A DNA stretch of 56,131 nucleotides from Prochlorococcus sp. AG-347-E03 (GTDB lineage Bacteria > Cyanobacteriota > Cyanobacteriia > PCC-6307 > Cyanobiaceae), in NCBI GenBank assembly GCA_003279115.1, contig QCBG01000008.1, positions 1 to 56,131 of the forward strand. Reading direction: 5' to 3'. A model generated the notes under the pieces. The model made no database searches. It was not told the origin of the DNA and saw only the letters and a program-made list of their open reading frames with translations. This document shows, piece after piece, positions 43,992 through 53,330 of this stretch. The position numbers were made by a program, and so were the translations under genes. Positions within the stretch are counted from its first letter, which is position 1, and the number at the start of each line of letters is the position of its first letter.

Positions 43992-44894
43992 TTGGTTTTC
44001 TATCATCGATTCAATTTCTTCATAATTTATAAGATATTTATTCTTACAAAATTCACAAACCAACTCTGCTTTGCGATCTTTCTTTAGGATGTCCTCCAAC
44101 TCGCTCTTATCAAGCATTTTCATCGCATTTAAACTTCTTTGTTTGGAACACTTGCATTTAAAACTAACTTCTTGGGAGCGAGCTTTTTCAGAGATTTGTT
44201 TATCATCAATATCGGGAAATATATTTCTAATTAACGAAAGAAGATTATCTTTTGACTTAAATAGGTCTTCGCTGAAAGAATTAATTTCTTTACATCTTTC
44301 TTCAAGTAGAGAGACAAGTAAAGGGTCAGTATCTTTTTTCGGTAGAACTTGAGCTAATAAGCCACCACTACAAATAACCCTTTCATTTTGAATTTTTTCT
44401 CCAATAAAAACAGCAGAGGGAGTTTGCTCTGAATGATATAAATATGAAGCTAAGTCTTCAGCAATATTTCCATTTACTAATTCAACAGTGCTTGTAAAGG
44501 GTTCTCCAAATCCACTATCTCTAATAACATTTAAATATCCAGTACCTAATGCTTTTGTAAAATCAAAAGAATATTTATTATTGCTTATTTTGACTAGGTC
44601 TAATTCTAAATTAGGATTCCCCACATAACCCCTAACTTTTCCATCTCTACCTGCATCAACTAATAATCCTTTTAAAGGTCCGTCAGATCTAACTCTTAAA
44701 GTAACTCTCCCATGCATTATCTTCATTGAGCTTGCTAAAAGAAGTGAAGCACTAAATGCTCTTCCTAAGATACAGGTGGTTAAATAAGAAAGACCATGTC
44801 TTTTTTTTGCTTCTAAAGAAGATTCTGTTGTTAAGACCGCAACTAATCTTATTCCTCCATCTGCTGCAGTAGCCCGAACTATCCTATCCTGCAT
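43986..44894 (-). CDS. hslO: Redox-regulated holdase chaperone Hsp33
   Basis: A 302-residue cytoplasmic chaperone active under oxidative stress. The N-terminal domain starts [17 protein letters not shown], typical of the family. The C-terminal zinc switch has the four conserved cysteines as CKCSKQ (about 248-253) and CEFCKNKY (about 281-288). Oxidation of these releases zinc and exposes the binding surface. Start ATG at 44894, overlapping the end of the ABC ATPase gene by 11 bases, so the two are probably co-transcribed. Confidence 0.95.
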   Translation of the reverse strand: MQDRIVRATAADGGIRLVAVLTTESSLEAKKRHGLSYLTTCILGRAFSASLLLASSMKIMHGRVTLRVRSDGPLKGLLVDAGRDGKVRGYVGNPNLELDLVKISNNKYSFDFTKALGTGYLNVIRDSGFGEPFTSTVELVNGNIAEDLASYLYHSEQTPSAVFIGEKIQNERVICSGGLLAQVLPKKDTDPLLVSLLEERCKEINSFSEDLFKSKDNLLSLIRNIFPDIDDKQISEKARSQEVSFKCKCSKQRSLNAMKMLDKSELEDILKKDRKAELVCEFCKNKYLINYEEIESMIENQS

Positions 44895-45531
44895 GATTTT
44901 CTTTCATAAAATTTTTGATTTTCCCTCTTTCCAAGAATAATATCCTAGAAGGAATTCCCTCAAATAAAGCAGGTTCATGAGTAACAATAATAATTGTATT
45001 TTTATTTTTCAAATCAAGAATTAAATTCTTCACATCATTTCTCATTGAATAGTCCAATCCAGCAGTTGGTTCATCAAGTAAAAGAATTGAGGGGTTTCTA
45101 AGTAGTTGAACTGCTACAGCTAATCGTCTTTGTTGTCCGCCACTTAGTTGTTCTGGTGGTTGGGTCAGATTAATTTTTTTCAAACCAACTTTATTTAAAA
45201 CTATTTCTATATTCTTTTCTCTTAAAGATTTGTGGCCTATTTTTAATTCTTTCCCAATGGTTGTACCTATAAAGTATCTTTCAGGAAATTGGAATACTAC
45301 TCCACAAAACCATCTTCTTTGTCTAGGAGATAAAACTTTATTATTCCAAGTAATTTTCCCTTTTTGTGGATTTGTTAATCCGCTTATTATTTCGAGTAGT
45401 GTTGTTTTTCCAGAACCACTATTGCCGCAAATTAAAATGATTTCATTTTCATGAACTTTTAAATTTAAATTGTCTATTATTTTTCTTTCACCAGTTTGGG
45501 GTTGATAAGATATTTCTTTTAAATCAAGCAT
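44884..45531 (-). CDS. ABC transporter ATP-binding protein (CbiO/EcfA-like)
   Basis: The 215-residue ATPase has Walker [10 protein letters not shown] (about 36-44), a Q loop in [14 protein letters not shown], signature LSGGQQRR, Walker [14 protein letters not shown] and a His switch in VTHEP. The Q-loop context FQFPE is characteristic of the energy-coupling-factor (CbiO/EcfA) group, which takes up vitamins or metals. No membrane partner is adjacent, as in the stand-alone plastid/cyanobacterial members. Substrate not predictable. Upstream of hslO in the same transcript. Confidence 0.85.
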   Translation of the reverse strand: MLDLKEISYQPQTGERKIIDNLNLKVHENEIILICGNSGSGKTTLLEIISGLTNPQKGKITWNNKVLSPRQRRWFCGVVFQFPERYFIGTTIGKELKIGHKSLREKNIEIVLNKVGLKKINLTQPPEQLSGGQQRRLAVAVQLLRNPSILLLDEPTAGLDYSMRNDVKNLILDLKNKNTIIIVTHEPALFEGIPSRILFLERGKIKNFMKENHAG

Positions 45532-45614
45532 TATTAATTAAGTTATAGGTATGAATTTTAATCTAGTATTAACTTACTTATAATAGCTGTAGATTTAAAA
45601 AGCTATTAGTCAAT

Positions 45615-46058
45615 ATGAATATTATTTTTAGGGAAGTTGATCCTTTTAATTGTTGGATATGGATCAGGTTTTCAGAATCACCAACTCAAGATGAAAAAAA
45701 TTATTTAGATGGTGTTTTTGATAGTTGGTACGTTTTAGGAAGGTTAGGTGGATTTAATTCTGAAAATTTGCAAACTCATGAAGAGGGTTCCGATCTAAGT
45801 TGGATGTCCTACGATAATGACCAAAAGAACGCATCTCTTCCAGCCTTAATGCATAATTTAGGAATTATGGAATATCAAAACCTGTGGGGAAGGTGTTGGG
45901 TTGATTTTGGAACTTCAGACTCCATTTCAATAGATATATTAATTAATTCTTTGAATGAGATATCAAATAATTATGTAAAAATTGAAGAGTTAATTATTGG
46001 CGGTGAAAATAATGATTGGGTAATTGAAGAACATGAAGATTTGGTTTTCAAAGATTAA
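45615..46058 (+). CDS. DUF3531 protein
   Basis: A 147-residue soluble acidic protein with many Trp (NCWIWIRF, DSWYVLGRLGGFN, DLSWMSYD, LWGRCWVDFGT). These blocks are characteristic of DUF3531, conserved in cyanobacteria and plastids but without known function. No signal or membrane segment. Start ATG at 45615, 83 bases from the divergent ABC gene; rsmE starts 9 bases after the stop, and a third gene follows, so this is the head of a three-gene rightward unit. Confidence 0.85.
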   Translation: MNIIFREVDPFNCWIWIRFSESPTQDEKNYLDGVFDSWYVLGRLGGFNSENLQTHEEGSDLSWMSYDNDQKNASLPALMHNLGIMEYQNLWGRCWVDFGTSDSISIDILINSLNEISNNYVKIEELIIGGENNDWVIEEHEDLVFKD

Positions 46059-46067
46059 GAGTTTTAG

Positions 46068-46841
46068 ATGGAAGACTTAACAAGATTAATTATTTCCCAT
46101 GAAAGAATTGAAAATATTAAGAACAATAATTTAGAACTTTCTAGAGAAGAGGCTCATTATATAAACAAAGTAATGAGGATAAAAAATGGTAAAGAAATAT
46201 TTATAGCTAACGGTAAGGGTTCGTTATGGAAAGCTATAAAAGTTAAAAATGATTGTTTTGAAATAATTCAATTAAAAAAACCTCACTTATTTCAAGAACA
46301 AGAAATTTTTTTATTAGGCATAGCTGTTGTTATACCAAAAAGTGGTTTTGAGGATATTTTAAAAATGTGTACTGAAATAGGAATTGATTTTATACAGCCA
46401 TTATTTTCAGAAAGACAGGTAAACAAAAATTTAAATTTTTCTAAAAAACTTTTGAGATGGAATTCAATTATCAAAGAAGCAGTTGAGCAAAGTGAGAGAT
46501 TATGGAAACCATCTATTTTAAATGGTATGGATATTATTGATTGGCTAAAAAGTAGAGATAATCAAGAAAGAGTTTCAATTTCTGTAACCAGAGAAGAAAA
46601 ACTATATGATTTAAATCAATGGTTAAGAAAACAACAAGAATTTGTAAATAAAAAAGGAGGTATTTTTTGGAATGTAATTGGCCCTGAAGGAGGTTGGTCC
46701 TCTAAAGAAATTGATTTCTTTAATAAAAATAATATTACCTTTGTTAAACTTTCGGACACTATCTTAAGAACTTCAACGGCTAGTATTAACGCATCATCAA
46801 TTTTAAATCAGTGGAGAATTGATTTGAAATTAAGGAATTAA
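46068..46841 (+). CDS. rsmE: 16S rRNA m3U1498 methyltransferase
   Basis: The 257-residue SPOUT-family enzyme methylates U1498 (E. coli numbering) of 16S rRNA. The N-terminal PUA-like part includes HYINKVMRIKNGKEIFIANGKG, and the knotted SAM site includes IGPEGGWSSKEI (about 204-215) and LSDTILRTSTASINA (about 226-240). Central EAVEQSERLWKPSI is also family-typical. Start ATG at 46068. It lies between the DUF3531 and VTE6-like genes with 9- and 6-base gaps. Confidence 0.94.
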   Translation: MEDLTRLIISHERIENIKNNNLELSREEAHYINKVMRIKNGKEIFIANGKGSLWKAIKVKNDCFEIIQLKKPHLFQEQEIFLLGIAVVIPKSGFEDILKMCTEIGIDFIQPLFSERQVNKNLNFSKKLLRWNSIIKEAVEQSERLWKPSILNGMDIIDWLKSRDNQERVSISVTREEKLYDLNQWLRKQQEFVNKKGGIFWNVIGPEGGWSSKEIDFFNKNNITFVKLSDTILRTSTASINASSILNQWRIDLKLRN

Positions 46842-46847
46842 ATAAAT

Positions 46848-47591
46848 ATGGATTTAATTGGAAATCAATTTTTTATAGGTTTTTGCATTAACTTTATTTT
46901 GATTTATGTATTTTGCAAGATTCCTTTGATGACGAAAAGTGGTTGGATAAGTGCAGGTATTTTAGGCACAATTTTGTGGGGATGTTTGTCTTGGCAGGGA
47001 TGGATGTCAGTTGTAATTTATTTATTATTTGGATCTCTCGTTACCAAAATAGGTTTTAAATTTAAAAAAGAACAAGGAATAGCTGAAAAAAGGGGTGGGA
47101 GAAGAGGTCCTGAGAATGTATGGGGCTCTGCAGCTACAGGATTGTTTTTTGCAATTATGACCAAGTTTAATGCTGCCAACTTAGTCTTGTTTAAAGTAGG
47201 TTTTGCTGCAAGTTTTGCTGCAAAGTTGGCGGATACTTTTGGTAGCGAAATTGGAAAGAGATTTGGTAAAGACACATACTTAATTACTTCACTTAAAAAA
47301 GTGGAGAGAGGAACTGAAGGAGGAATAAGTATAGAAGGAACATTAGCTAGTGTTTTGGGATCAATATTTATGACTTTTATAATGCTCCGCCTATCAATTA
47401 TTTCTACAAAATATCATTTTATCGTTGTTGTAGTTTCTGGATTCTTGGCAACACTTTCTGAAAGTATTATTGGTGCTAAATTTCAAAACAAATATAAACT
47501 AAGTAATGAATTGGTAAATGCTATTCAGACGAGTATCGCTTCTTTCTTTGCTATCTTTGCTCTTATTTTATATTCATATTTTTTAAATTAA
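46848..47591 (+). CDS. DUF92 membrane protein, VTE6-like (phytyl-phosphate kinase candidate)
   Basis: A 247-residue polytopic membrane protein of family DUF92/TMEM19. GGRRGPENVWGSAATGLFF (about 83-101), ADTFGSEIGKRFGKDTYLI and KVERGTEGGISIEGTLAS match the conserved loops of the plant VTE6 protein and its Synechocystis homologue. VTE6 phosphorylates phytyl phosphate, feeding chlorophyll-derived phytol to tocopherol and phylloquinone. By homology it may salvage phytol here. Start ATG at 46848; 6 bases after rsmE. Confidence 0.8.
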   Translation: MDLIGNQFFIGFCINFILIYVFCKIPLMTKSGWISAGILGTILWGCLSWQGWMSVVIYLLFGSLVTKIGFKFKKEQGIAEKRGGRRGPENVWGSAATGLFFAIMTKFNAANLVLFKVGFAASFAAKLADTFGSEIGKRFGKDTYLITSLKKVERGTEGGISIEGTLASVLGSIFMTFIMLRLSIISTKYHFIVVVVSGFLATLSESIIGAKFQNKYKLSNELVNAIQTSIASFFAIFALILYSYFLN

Positions 47592-47607
47592 TAATATTTG
47601 GAAAGAC

Positions 47608-48252
47608 CTAAGATTCCTTCCATTTTGTGAGAATCTCCCAGCTTTTAAGTCTTTGGAAAAGCCAGAAATGACCTTCGGAATTTAGATGAATCCCATCATG
47701 TGTAATCCAATTTTTATTCCTTTTATCAGAGTACATTTCTCTAAAAGTAGGTAGAAATGGGACATTCTGATTGAGGCATACTTCCTCCATTCTCCTTTCA
47801 TAAGAATTACAAAAATCATTTGAGTACCATAGACATCCTGCGAACGGCATTTTGCTTTCGTCAACTGGTGTAAGACCAATAACAAATACATTTGTTTGAG
47901 AGTTCATTTCATTAATTAGCCTCTCTAATCCATATTCAAATCCATCTATATCTAATTGATGTCTTCCATTTTTCTGACCAATTGCTGCTGTGTCGTTAAG
48001 ACCTACATTTAGTAGTATTGCTTTAGGTTTATTTCTTCTCGTTTCACCTCTAGATGACCATTCTTTTTCCCATCTAGATGAAACTTTTTCTATCCCATCT
48101 CCCCTAATGCCAAGTTGATAAATAACTGGCCCATTGTGGTTATTGCACCAATCTTTTCTAAGCCTCTCACACCATCCACCACCCTCATTATCTCCCCATC
48201 CATAAACTGAGCTATCTCCAATTACAACTAGCTGTTTTGGTAAACTAATCAC
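47608..48252 (-). CDS. SGNH/GDSL-family hydrolase
   Basis: A 214-residue serine esterase of the GDSL type. Block I is VVIGDSSVYGWGDNEGGGW (9-27) with nucleophile Ser in GDSS. Gly and Asn of blocks II and III are in YQLGIRGD and LLNVGLNDTA. The catalytic Asp/His pair is in ITHDGIHLNSEGH (about 189-201). No export signal is obvious, so it is likely cytoplasmic. Substrate unknown; lipids, sugars or acyl groups are typical. Convergent with the VTE6-like gene (16-base gap), followed on the same strand by phnE upstream-numbered at 48302. Confidence 0.88.
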   Translation of the reverse strand: MISLPKQLVVIGDSSVYGWGDNEGGGWCERLRKDWCNNHNGPVIYQLGIRGDGIEKVSSRWEKEWSSRGETRRNKPKAILLNVGLNDTAAIGQKNGRHQLDIDGFEYGLERLINEMNSQTNVFVIGLTPVDESKMPFAGCLWYSNDFCNSYERRMEEVCLNQNVPFLPTFREMYSDKRNKNWITHDGIHLNSEGHFWLFQRLKSWEILTKWKES

Positions 48253-48301
48253 TATAACCGGAAAAAAATAATTACTTGATTTAACAAATTATTCTTATAA
48301 A

Positions 48302-49804
48302 TCAAGTTAAACTATTTTTGATTTTACCATTTATTAATTCGCCAACTATTGAGATGGAGCTATAAGCTATCAAAACTAATGTAACTTCTTGCCATGCGAA
48401 GGAACTTAGTGATTCTTGCAATTGCCAACCTAGACCAACACTTCCAATAACCCCAACAATTGCAGTTTCTCTAATAATAATGTCAGATCTATAAGCGCAA
48501 TATGCTAAGTAACTTTTTGCTTGTTGAGAAAATAAACCTAATAGCCAACTAGTCTTTTTTGAGATTCCTAGAGATTTCATTGCAATATAATTTCTCTTGT
48601 CTTGGCTATCTAGATTTGTAAAAAGTAATTTGCTAGTAATACCAGCGTTGTGGAGACCTAATGTTAAAGCTGCTAAAGATACAGAAGGATTATTAAAAGT
48701 TAATAGAGTTAGAAGTATTATAGGGGTAGGTATTAAACGTAATAAAAATGCAAAAATTTTTATAAAAATTTTAGAAGTATTGTTGTTAAAAATTCCTATT
48801 ACTAATGGAGGTAAACTGATTGCGATTCCTGTTGATAAAAGACTTAAAATTATTGTTTCTAATATAAGTTTTAAGAAATCAAATAATCCTAAATCTGAGC
48901 TTGATTTAAATAGAGAACTAGCGGAATTAAAATTTTCAAAATTATTGTTAAAAATAAAATAAAGAAAATATGAAAAAGAAAATAAAATTGTTATGAAAAA
49001 AACTGAAATAAAAAAAATAGATAGGATTTTATTTGTAGTGTTAAATTTTATTTTTTTGAATATTAATCCAGAAAGAATTATCAAAATTGCTAAGGACCAT
49101 AAATAAGTCCATAACTCTCTAAAATTCAAAGTTTGGAAAGATAAAAAAATACTGGTACCTATTCCTCCAATCCCAAAAAGTCCTAGAATCACTGTACTTC
49201 TTATTGAACACTCTAATCTATATAAACCAAAGTTTTTAAATGTATTTATTATTGGATTCCATATTAAAGTTAGTAAAGAAGAAAATTTAGGAGCATTTAT
49301 TTGATTTATAGATTCAAAACTTTTGTAATCAAGAGTTTCTATTTGTTCAGCAAAAACTTTTGAATTTACAGCAATATAAGGTATACATATAGCTATTATT
49401 CCTATCGAAAAATTTATTCCATATATTTGCATTAATAGTATTCCCCAAACTACTTCGTGTATAGATCTAATTATTGTTAGAAAAAAACTTATTATGCGGT
49501 AGAAAAAATTTGGAATATTAAAGATTTTATAAAAAATATTTGAGGAGATTATTCCAAAAATTGCTCCAAAAATAATACTTACTAACCAACTAAAAAAACC
49601 AATTAAAATAGTTTCATTTAATCGCTTAATTACGGTAATAATAATTTCATTATCGATCTTGGGATTAAATGCAGAAATTAAGAATTCTTGGAATAATTTA
49701 AATCCACCAAAATGAATATTGTTTATTAATTGATACCCTAGAGGTATGCATACCAAAATTGGAAGCAAAGATAATGAGGTATAGTTTAATCTTAAGTTAT
49801 TCAA
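48302..49804 (-). CDS. phnE: Phosphonate/phosphite ABC transporter permease, double PhnE
   Basis: A 500-residue inner-membrane permease made of two PhnE-like halves in one chain. The first half (about 20-245) has the EAA-type loop near FESINQINAPKFSSL and FGIGGIGTSIFLSF. The second (about 300-500) has YIAMKSLGISKKTSWL and VGVIGSVGLGWQLQES. Twelve or so membrane helices in all. Usual PhnE is about half this length, and fused forms are known. Start TTG at 49802-49804, four bases from the phnC end. Last gene of the phnD-phnC-phnE operon, which imports phosphonates or phosphite under phosphate scarcity. Confidence 0.88.
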   Translation of the reverse strand: MNNLRLNYTSLSLLPILVCIPLGYQLINNIHFGGFKLFQEFLISAFNPKIDNEIIITVIKRLNETILIGFFSWLVSIIFGAIFGIISSNIFYKIFNIPNFFYRIISFFLTIIRSIHEVVWGILLMQIYGINFSIGIIAICIPYIAVNSKVFAEQIETLDYKSFESINQINAPKFSSLLTLIWNPIINTFKNFGLYRLECSIRSTVILGLFGIGGIGTSIFLSFQTLNFRELWTYLWSLAILIILSGLIFKKIKFNTTNKILSIFFISVFFITILFSFSYFLYFIFNNNFENFNSASSLFKSSSDLGLFDFLKLILETIILSLLSTGIAISLPPLVIGIFNNNTSKIFIKIFAFLLRLIPTPIILLTLLTFNNPSVSLAALTLGLHNAGITSKLLFTNLDSQDKRNYIAMKSLGISKKTSWLLGLFSQQAKSYLAYCAYRSDIIIRETAIVGVIGSVGLGWQLQESLSSFAWQEVTLVLIAYSSISIVGELINGKIKNSLT

Positions 49805-49808
49805 CTAA

Positions 49809-50549
49809 TTAATATATTTTCTCTAAATGAATCTTCTTTAAGTTATTTCTTTTGAGATTGAAAAAAATTTTACCATCCCTTATTCCAATAACTTTATCGA
49901 AATCGTTCAGCAAATCTAATCTATGTAATGCAACTAATGCGGTCTTTGGGGATTTCTTTGTTTTATTTTTATCTAGATTTTCTAGCAGAAGGTTTTTAAT
50001 TGTTGTTATCAATTTGGGATCTAGATTATTAAAAGGCTCATCTGCAAGTAATATATTTGATTCTTGAATTAATGATCTAGCTATAGCCACCCTTTGTTTT
50101 TGCCCCCCAGATAGTTTTCTGATTTTTTTGTCGTAAATAGAGTTTTGAAGTCTACATAATTTCATATATTTATGCGCCTTCTTAAAAGAACTTACATTCA
50201 GTAAATTTTTAAAAGCGAAATAAAAATTGTTTTCCGCTAGTAGTCCACAATTAACATTTTGTTCTGCAGAGAGATCTTCTATTAATCTTAAATCTTGCCA
50301 TATAGTTGTTATTTTACTTTTCTGCTTTCTATCTAATTCCTCGAAACTTTTATTGAATAATTTAACCTCACCTTGAGTTGGCTTTATAGTGCCATTAAGT
50401 ACTGATATAAGAGTAGTTTTTCCTGAACCGCTTTTACCTAAAAGTGCAATTTTTTCCCCAGAATTTATTTTTAAATTTATTTTATTTAGGATCAGATCAT
50501 TTTTGTATTTATAAGATATATTTTCTAATTCTAAGACAGTATTATTCAT
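49809..50549 (-). CDS. phnC: Phosphonate ABC transporter ATP-binding protein
   Basis: The 246-residue ATPase powers the import. Walker [11 protein letters not shown] (about 38-47), Q loop TIWQDLR, signature KLSGGQKQRVAIARS and Walker B ILLADEPFNNLD are present, followed by a His switch in LHRLD. The WQDL Q-loop context is that of PhnC. Its ATG at 50549 overlaps the phnD stop as ATGA, a sign of translational coupling. Four bases separate it from phnE. Confidence 0.92.
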   Translation of the reverse strand: MNNTVLELENISYKYKNDLILNKINLKINSGEKIALLGKSGSGKTTLISVLNGTIKPTQGEVKLFNKSFEELDRKQKSKITTIWQDLRLIEDLSAEQNVNCGLLAENNFYFAFKNLLNVSSFKKAHKYMKLCRLQNSIYDKKIRKLSGGQKQRVAIARSLIQESNILLADEPFNNLDPKLITTIKNLLLENLDKNKTKKSPKTALVALHRLDLLNDFDKVIGIRDGKIFFNLKRNNLKKIHLEKIY

Positions 50550-51439
50550 CTAATTTTATTTAATTTCCTCCCGATTTCTTCTATATTTTTATATTGTTTT
50601 GATTCTGCCTTTATAAATCTTTTTGCATTGAACATATCTAATATCTGTTTATGTGATTTGTTTTTCATATCTAAATTTAGAATTACTGATTTAAGTTCTT
50701 TTGTAAACCCTTCCCCGAATCTATTTTCAAGATCACCTTGAGCTACCCAATGATAGTCAACATATTCTGGTGTGATCCAGAATAATTCTAAATTACTTGT
50801 TCTTTTGGGATTATTTTTAAGATTGTTTTCCCAAACCTGTTTATTTAAAGCTCCAGCATCAAATGCCCCACTATTAACTAAAGCTATAGTGGCATCATGA
50901 CTCCCACTAAAACCTACTTTTTTCCCTTTAAAGTCTTTAATTTCTACCCCTGCTTGATTTAAAAAATATTCTGGCATTAATCTTCCAGAGGTTGAGTTTT
51001 CAGAGCCAAAAGTAAATCTTAAATTCTTTAGTTTTTTAAGTCCTTTAATGTTTGAAATTGAGTTAAGTTCTAAATTTTTGTTTACTATAAAAACACTTTT
51101 AAATTCCTTATCGATATCTCTTTGAGCTATGACAATTGAATTAGGTGATTGTATTCTTGCTTGAACTCCTGATAAACCTCCAAACCAAACTAAATCTAAA
51201 TCTTTAGTTCTAAATCCAGTTACTGCCGCAACATAATTAATAACAGGAATGTATTTAACTTCTACATCAAGTTGTTTGGATAATTCTTTTGAAAATAAAT
51301 TAAATCTTTTGTCCAAAACATCTTGGTTTTGATCAGGTATTGCTCCAACTTTTAAAACTTTGGGATTTGAAAATACAGGTGATGAAAAAACAGAAAATAA
51401 TAGAGATGAACTTATTAGGAAATTCTTTAAATTAAACAT
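50546..51439 (-). CDS. phnD: Phosphonate/phosphite-binding periplasmic protein
   Basis: The 297-residue solute-binding protein starts with a signal peptide (1-24, ending SSPVFS). The mature sequence has LKVGAIPDQN, DLVWFGGLSGVQARIQ, FGSENSTSGRLMPEYF and SGSHDATIALVNSGAFDAGALN, the ligand-binding loops of PhnD. Which of phosphite, methylphosphonate or another ligand is bound cannot be decided without a structure-based alignment; picocyanobacterial PhnD1 types are known to prefer phosphite. First gene of phnD-phnC-phnE. No Pho box was identified. Confidence 0.92.
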   Translation of the reverse strand: MFNLKNFLISSSLLFSVFSSPVFSNPKVLKVGAIPDQNQDVLDKRFNLFSKELSKQLDVEVKYIPVINYVAAVTGFRTKDLDLVWFGGLSGVQARIQSPNSIVIAQRDIDKEFKSVFIVNKNLELNSISNIKGLKKLKNLRFTFGSENSTSGRLMPEYFLNQAGVEIKDFKGKKVGFSGSHDATIALVNSGAFDAGALNKQVWENNLKNNPKRTSNLELFWITPEYVDYHWVAQGDLENRFGEGFTKELKSVILNLDMKNKSHKQILDMFNAKRFIKAESKQYKNIEEIGRKLNKIR

Positions 51440-51451
51440 AATCTAGTTAAA

Positions 51452-52630
51452 TTAATAGTATTCAGAGATTGCTTTTTCAAGCCTCTGTAGTCCATCTTTT
51501 ATTTTTATTTCTGAAGCTGCACAAGATATTCTTATACATTGATCAGCTCCAAAAGCTTTTCCAGGTACAACAACTAATCCGTAATCTTGAAGAGCTTTAT
51601 TGCAGAAATCAACAGAAGTAATTGAGGAGTTGGGTAATTTTGGAAATGCGTAAAATGCTCCGTTAGGTTCTTCAATATAAATCCCATTTATATTATTAAG
51701 GCCCTCATAGAGAAGTCTTCTTCTTTGATCATAATGGCTATTTATCATTGAGAAAAACTCATTATTAATTTTTAAAGCCTCTAAAGCACCTTTTTGAACA
51801 AAAGAGCAAACATTACTTGTACTTTGACTTTGTAATGCTGAGGATGCTTTGATTACATTTTTGGGACCTACTAAATAACCTATCCTCCAGCCAGTCATAG
51901 CCCATCCTTTCGCAAACCCATTTATTATAAAAATCCTATCTTTTAAATCATTTGCTAATGAAGATAAACTGTAGTGTTTAAATTCTTTTTTAAGGATTAG
52001 TTCGTAAATCTCATCAGAAAGAATATTGATATTTGGATTTTCTCTAGCTAAATCGGCAATTTGTAATAATTCTTCCTTTGACATAACTCTTCCAGTAGGG
52101 TTATTAGGAGAATTGATAATTATAAATTTAGTTTTTGAAGAGATTTTAGACTTCAAATCTTCTATATTTATTTTGAATCCATCTTCTGCAGAAGAATTAG
52201 TAAAAATTGGCTTCCCACCCGCCAATCTAACCATCTGGGGATAACTTAACCAATATGGAGAAGGAATAATAACTTCGTCTCCAGTATTTAACAATACTTG
52301 GAAAAGATTATATATTGCTTGCTTAGCACCATTTGTGACCATTACATTTTCAAATTCATAATTTAAATCGTTTTGAATTTGAAGTTTATCTGCAATTGCT
52401 TTTCGGAGATCTAAATTCCCCGCTGCGGGCCCGTACTTTGTAAATCCATCAAATATAGCTTTACTTGTAGCCTCTATAACTTCTTTTGGGGCATCAAAAT
52501 CAGGTTCACCTGCACTTAAATTGCAAATATCTACTCCTTCTGCAGATAATTGATTTGCTTTAGCACTTATCTGCAATGTAAGAGAAGGCTCAATTGAAAG
52601 TGCCCGATCAGATAAATTAACTTGACTCAT
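51452..52630 (-). CDS. Aspartate aminotransferase, class I (aspC-type)
   Basis: It transfers an amino group between aspartate (or related amino acids) and 2-oxoglutarate, with PLP in the cytoplasm. Starting from the ATG at 52630 the protein has 392 residues, beginning SQVNLSDRALSIEPSLTLQISAKANQL. A TTG at 52648 would add six residues with no family support. The class I/Ib landmarks are present: NLSAGEPDFDAP, NSPNNPTGRVMSKEE and the PLP lysine in NGFAKGWAMTGWRIGY. C-terminal CIRISCAAS with Arg binds the substrate carboxylate. Related prephenate-aspartate transaminases are an alternative. Confidence 0.9.
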   Translation of the reverse strand: MSQVNLSDRALSIEPSLTLQISAKANQLSAEGVDICNLSAGEPDFDAPKEVIEATSKAIFDGFTKYGPAAGNLDLRKAIADKLQIQNDLNYEFENVMVTNGAKQAIYNLFQVLLNTGDEVIIPSPYWLSYPQMVRLAGGKPIFTNSSAEDGFKINIEDLKSKISSKTKFIIINSPNNPTGRVMSKEELLQIADLARENPNINILSDEIYELILKKEFKHYSLSSLANDLKDRIFIINGFAKGWAMTGWRIGYLVGPKNVIKASSALQSQSTSNVCSFVQKGALEALKINNEFFSMINSHYDQRRRLLYEGLNNINGIYIEEPNGAFYAFPKLPNSSITSVDFCNKALQDYGLVVVPGKAFGADQCIRISCAASEIKIKDGLQRLEKAISEYY

Positions 52631-52791
52631 TGACTTATGACTTTTCAAATATGACTTTTAATAATGACAAATGCATAAATTAAGAATAAATAAAACTATC
52701 ACACTATGGTTTAATTTAGTTCATTTTCTTAATCTATTTTATTTTCATGTTTTGAGTTCTTAAGATAAAAATATTTAAAGTTTTATTTTCG

Positions 52792-53295
52792 GTGAAAAGG
52801 TTAGTAATTGGGAGAGGAAGTGTATTTGCAGATTTGTTAGTAATTGGTGAGGCACCTGGAGCCCAGGAAGATTTAGAAGGAAAACCTTATGTAGGTAAAT
52901 CTGGTAAGTTATTAAACGAATTATTAATACAAGCTGGAATTGATTATAAGAAGGATGTTTATTTTTGTAATGTAATTAAATGTCGTCCACCAAATAATAG
53001 AAAACCCACTGCTAGAGAAATTAATATTCATAAACCTTGGTTATTACAGCAAATAAAGTTAGTCGATCCAAAATTTATATTACTTACTGGTTCTACTGCT
53101 ATGAGAGCTATTTTAGAAGTTAAAGATCCTATAACTAATTTAAGAGGTCAATGGTTTAAAAAAGATGGGAGAGAAATTATGGTAATTTTTCATCCATCTT
53201 ATTTGTTGAGATTTCCTTCAAAAGAAATCAATAAACCTTACCATCTAACTTTGAAAGACCTAGAGAATGTTAGTGGTAAACTATATGCCGTATAA
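52792..53295 (+). CDS. Uracil-DNA glycosylase, family 4-like, short form
   Basis: The 167-residue protein removes uracil from DNA in base-excision repair. Motif 1 GEAPGAQED (19-27), YVGKSGKLLNELL, CNVIKCRPPNNRKPT and motif 3 HPSYLLR are those of family 4. It lacks the N-terminal C-x2-C of the [4Fe-4S] enzymes; the frame is closed by a stop 13 codons upstream of GTG 52792. The second inner cysteine position is His80 (NIHKPW), while C64 remains. An intact cluster is therefore doubtful, or this is a degenerate lineage variant. Fold and motifs are otherwise complete. Confidence 0.84.
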   Translation: MKRLVIGRGSVFADLLVIGEAPGAQEDLEGKPYVGKSGKLLNELLIQAGIDYKKDVYFCNVIKCRPPNNRKPTAREINIHKPWLLQQIKLVDPKFILLTGSTAMRAILEVKDPITNLRGQWFKKDGREIMVIFHPSYLLRFPSKEINKPYHLTLKDLENVSGKLYAV

Positions 53296-53330
53296 TTTAG
53301 TGAAATCCTTTTTGAATATCTAGAATTTTA

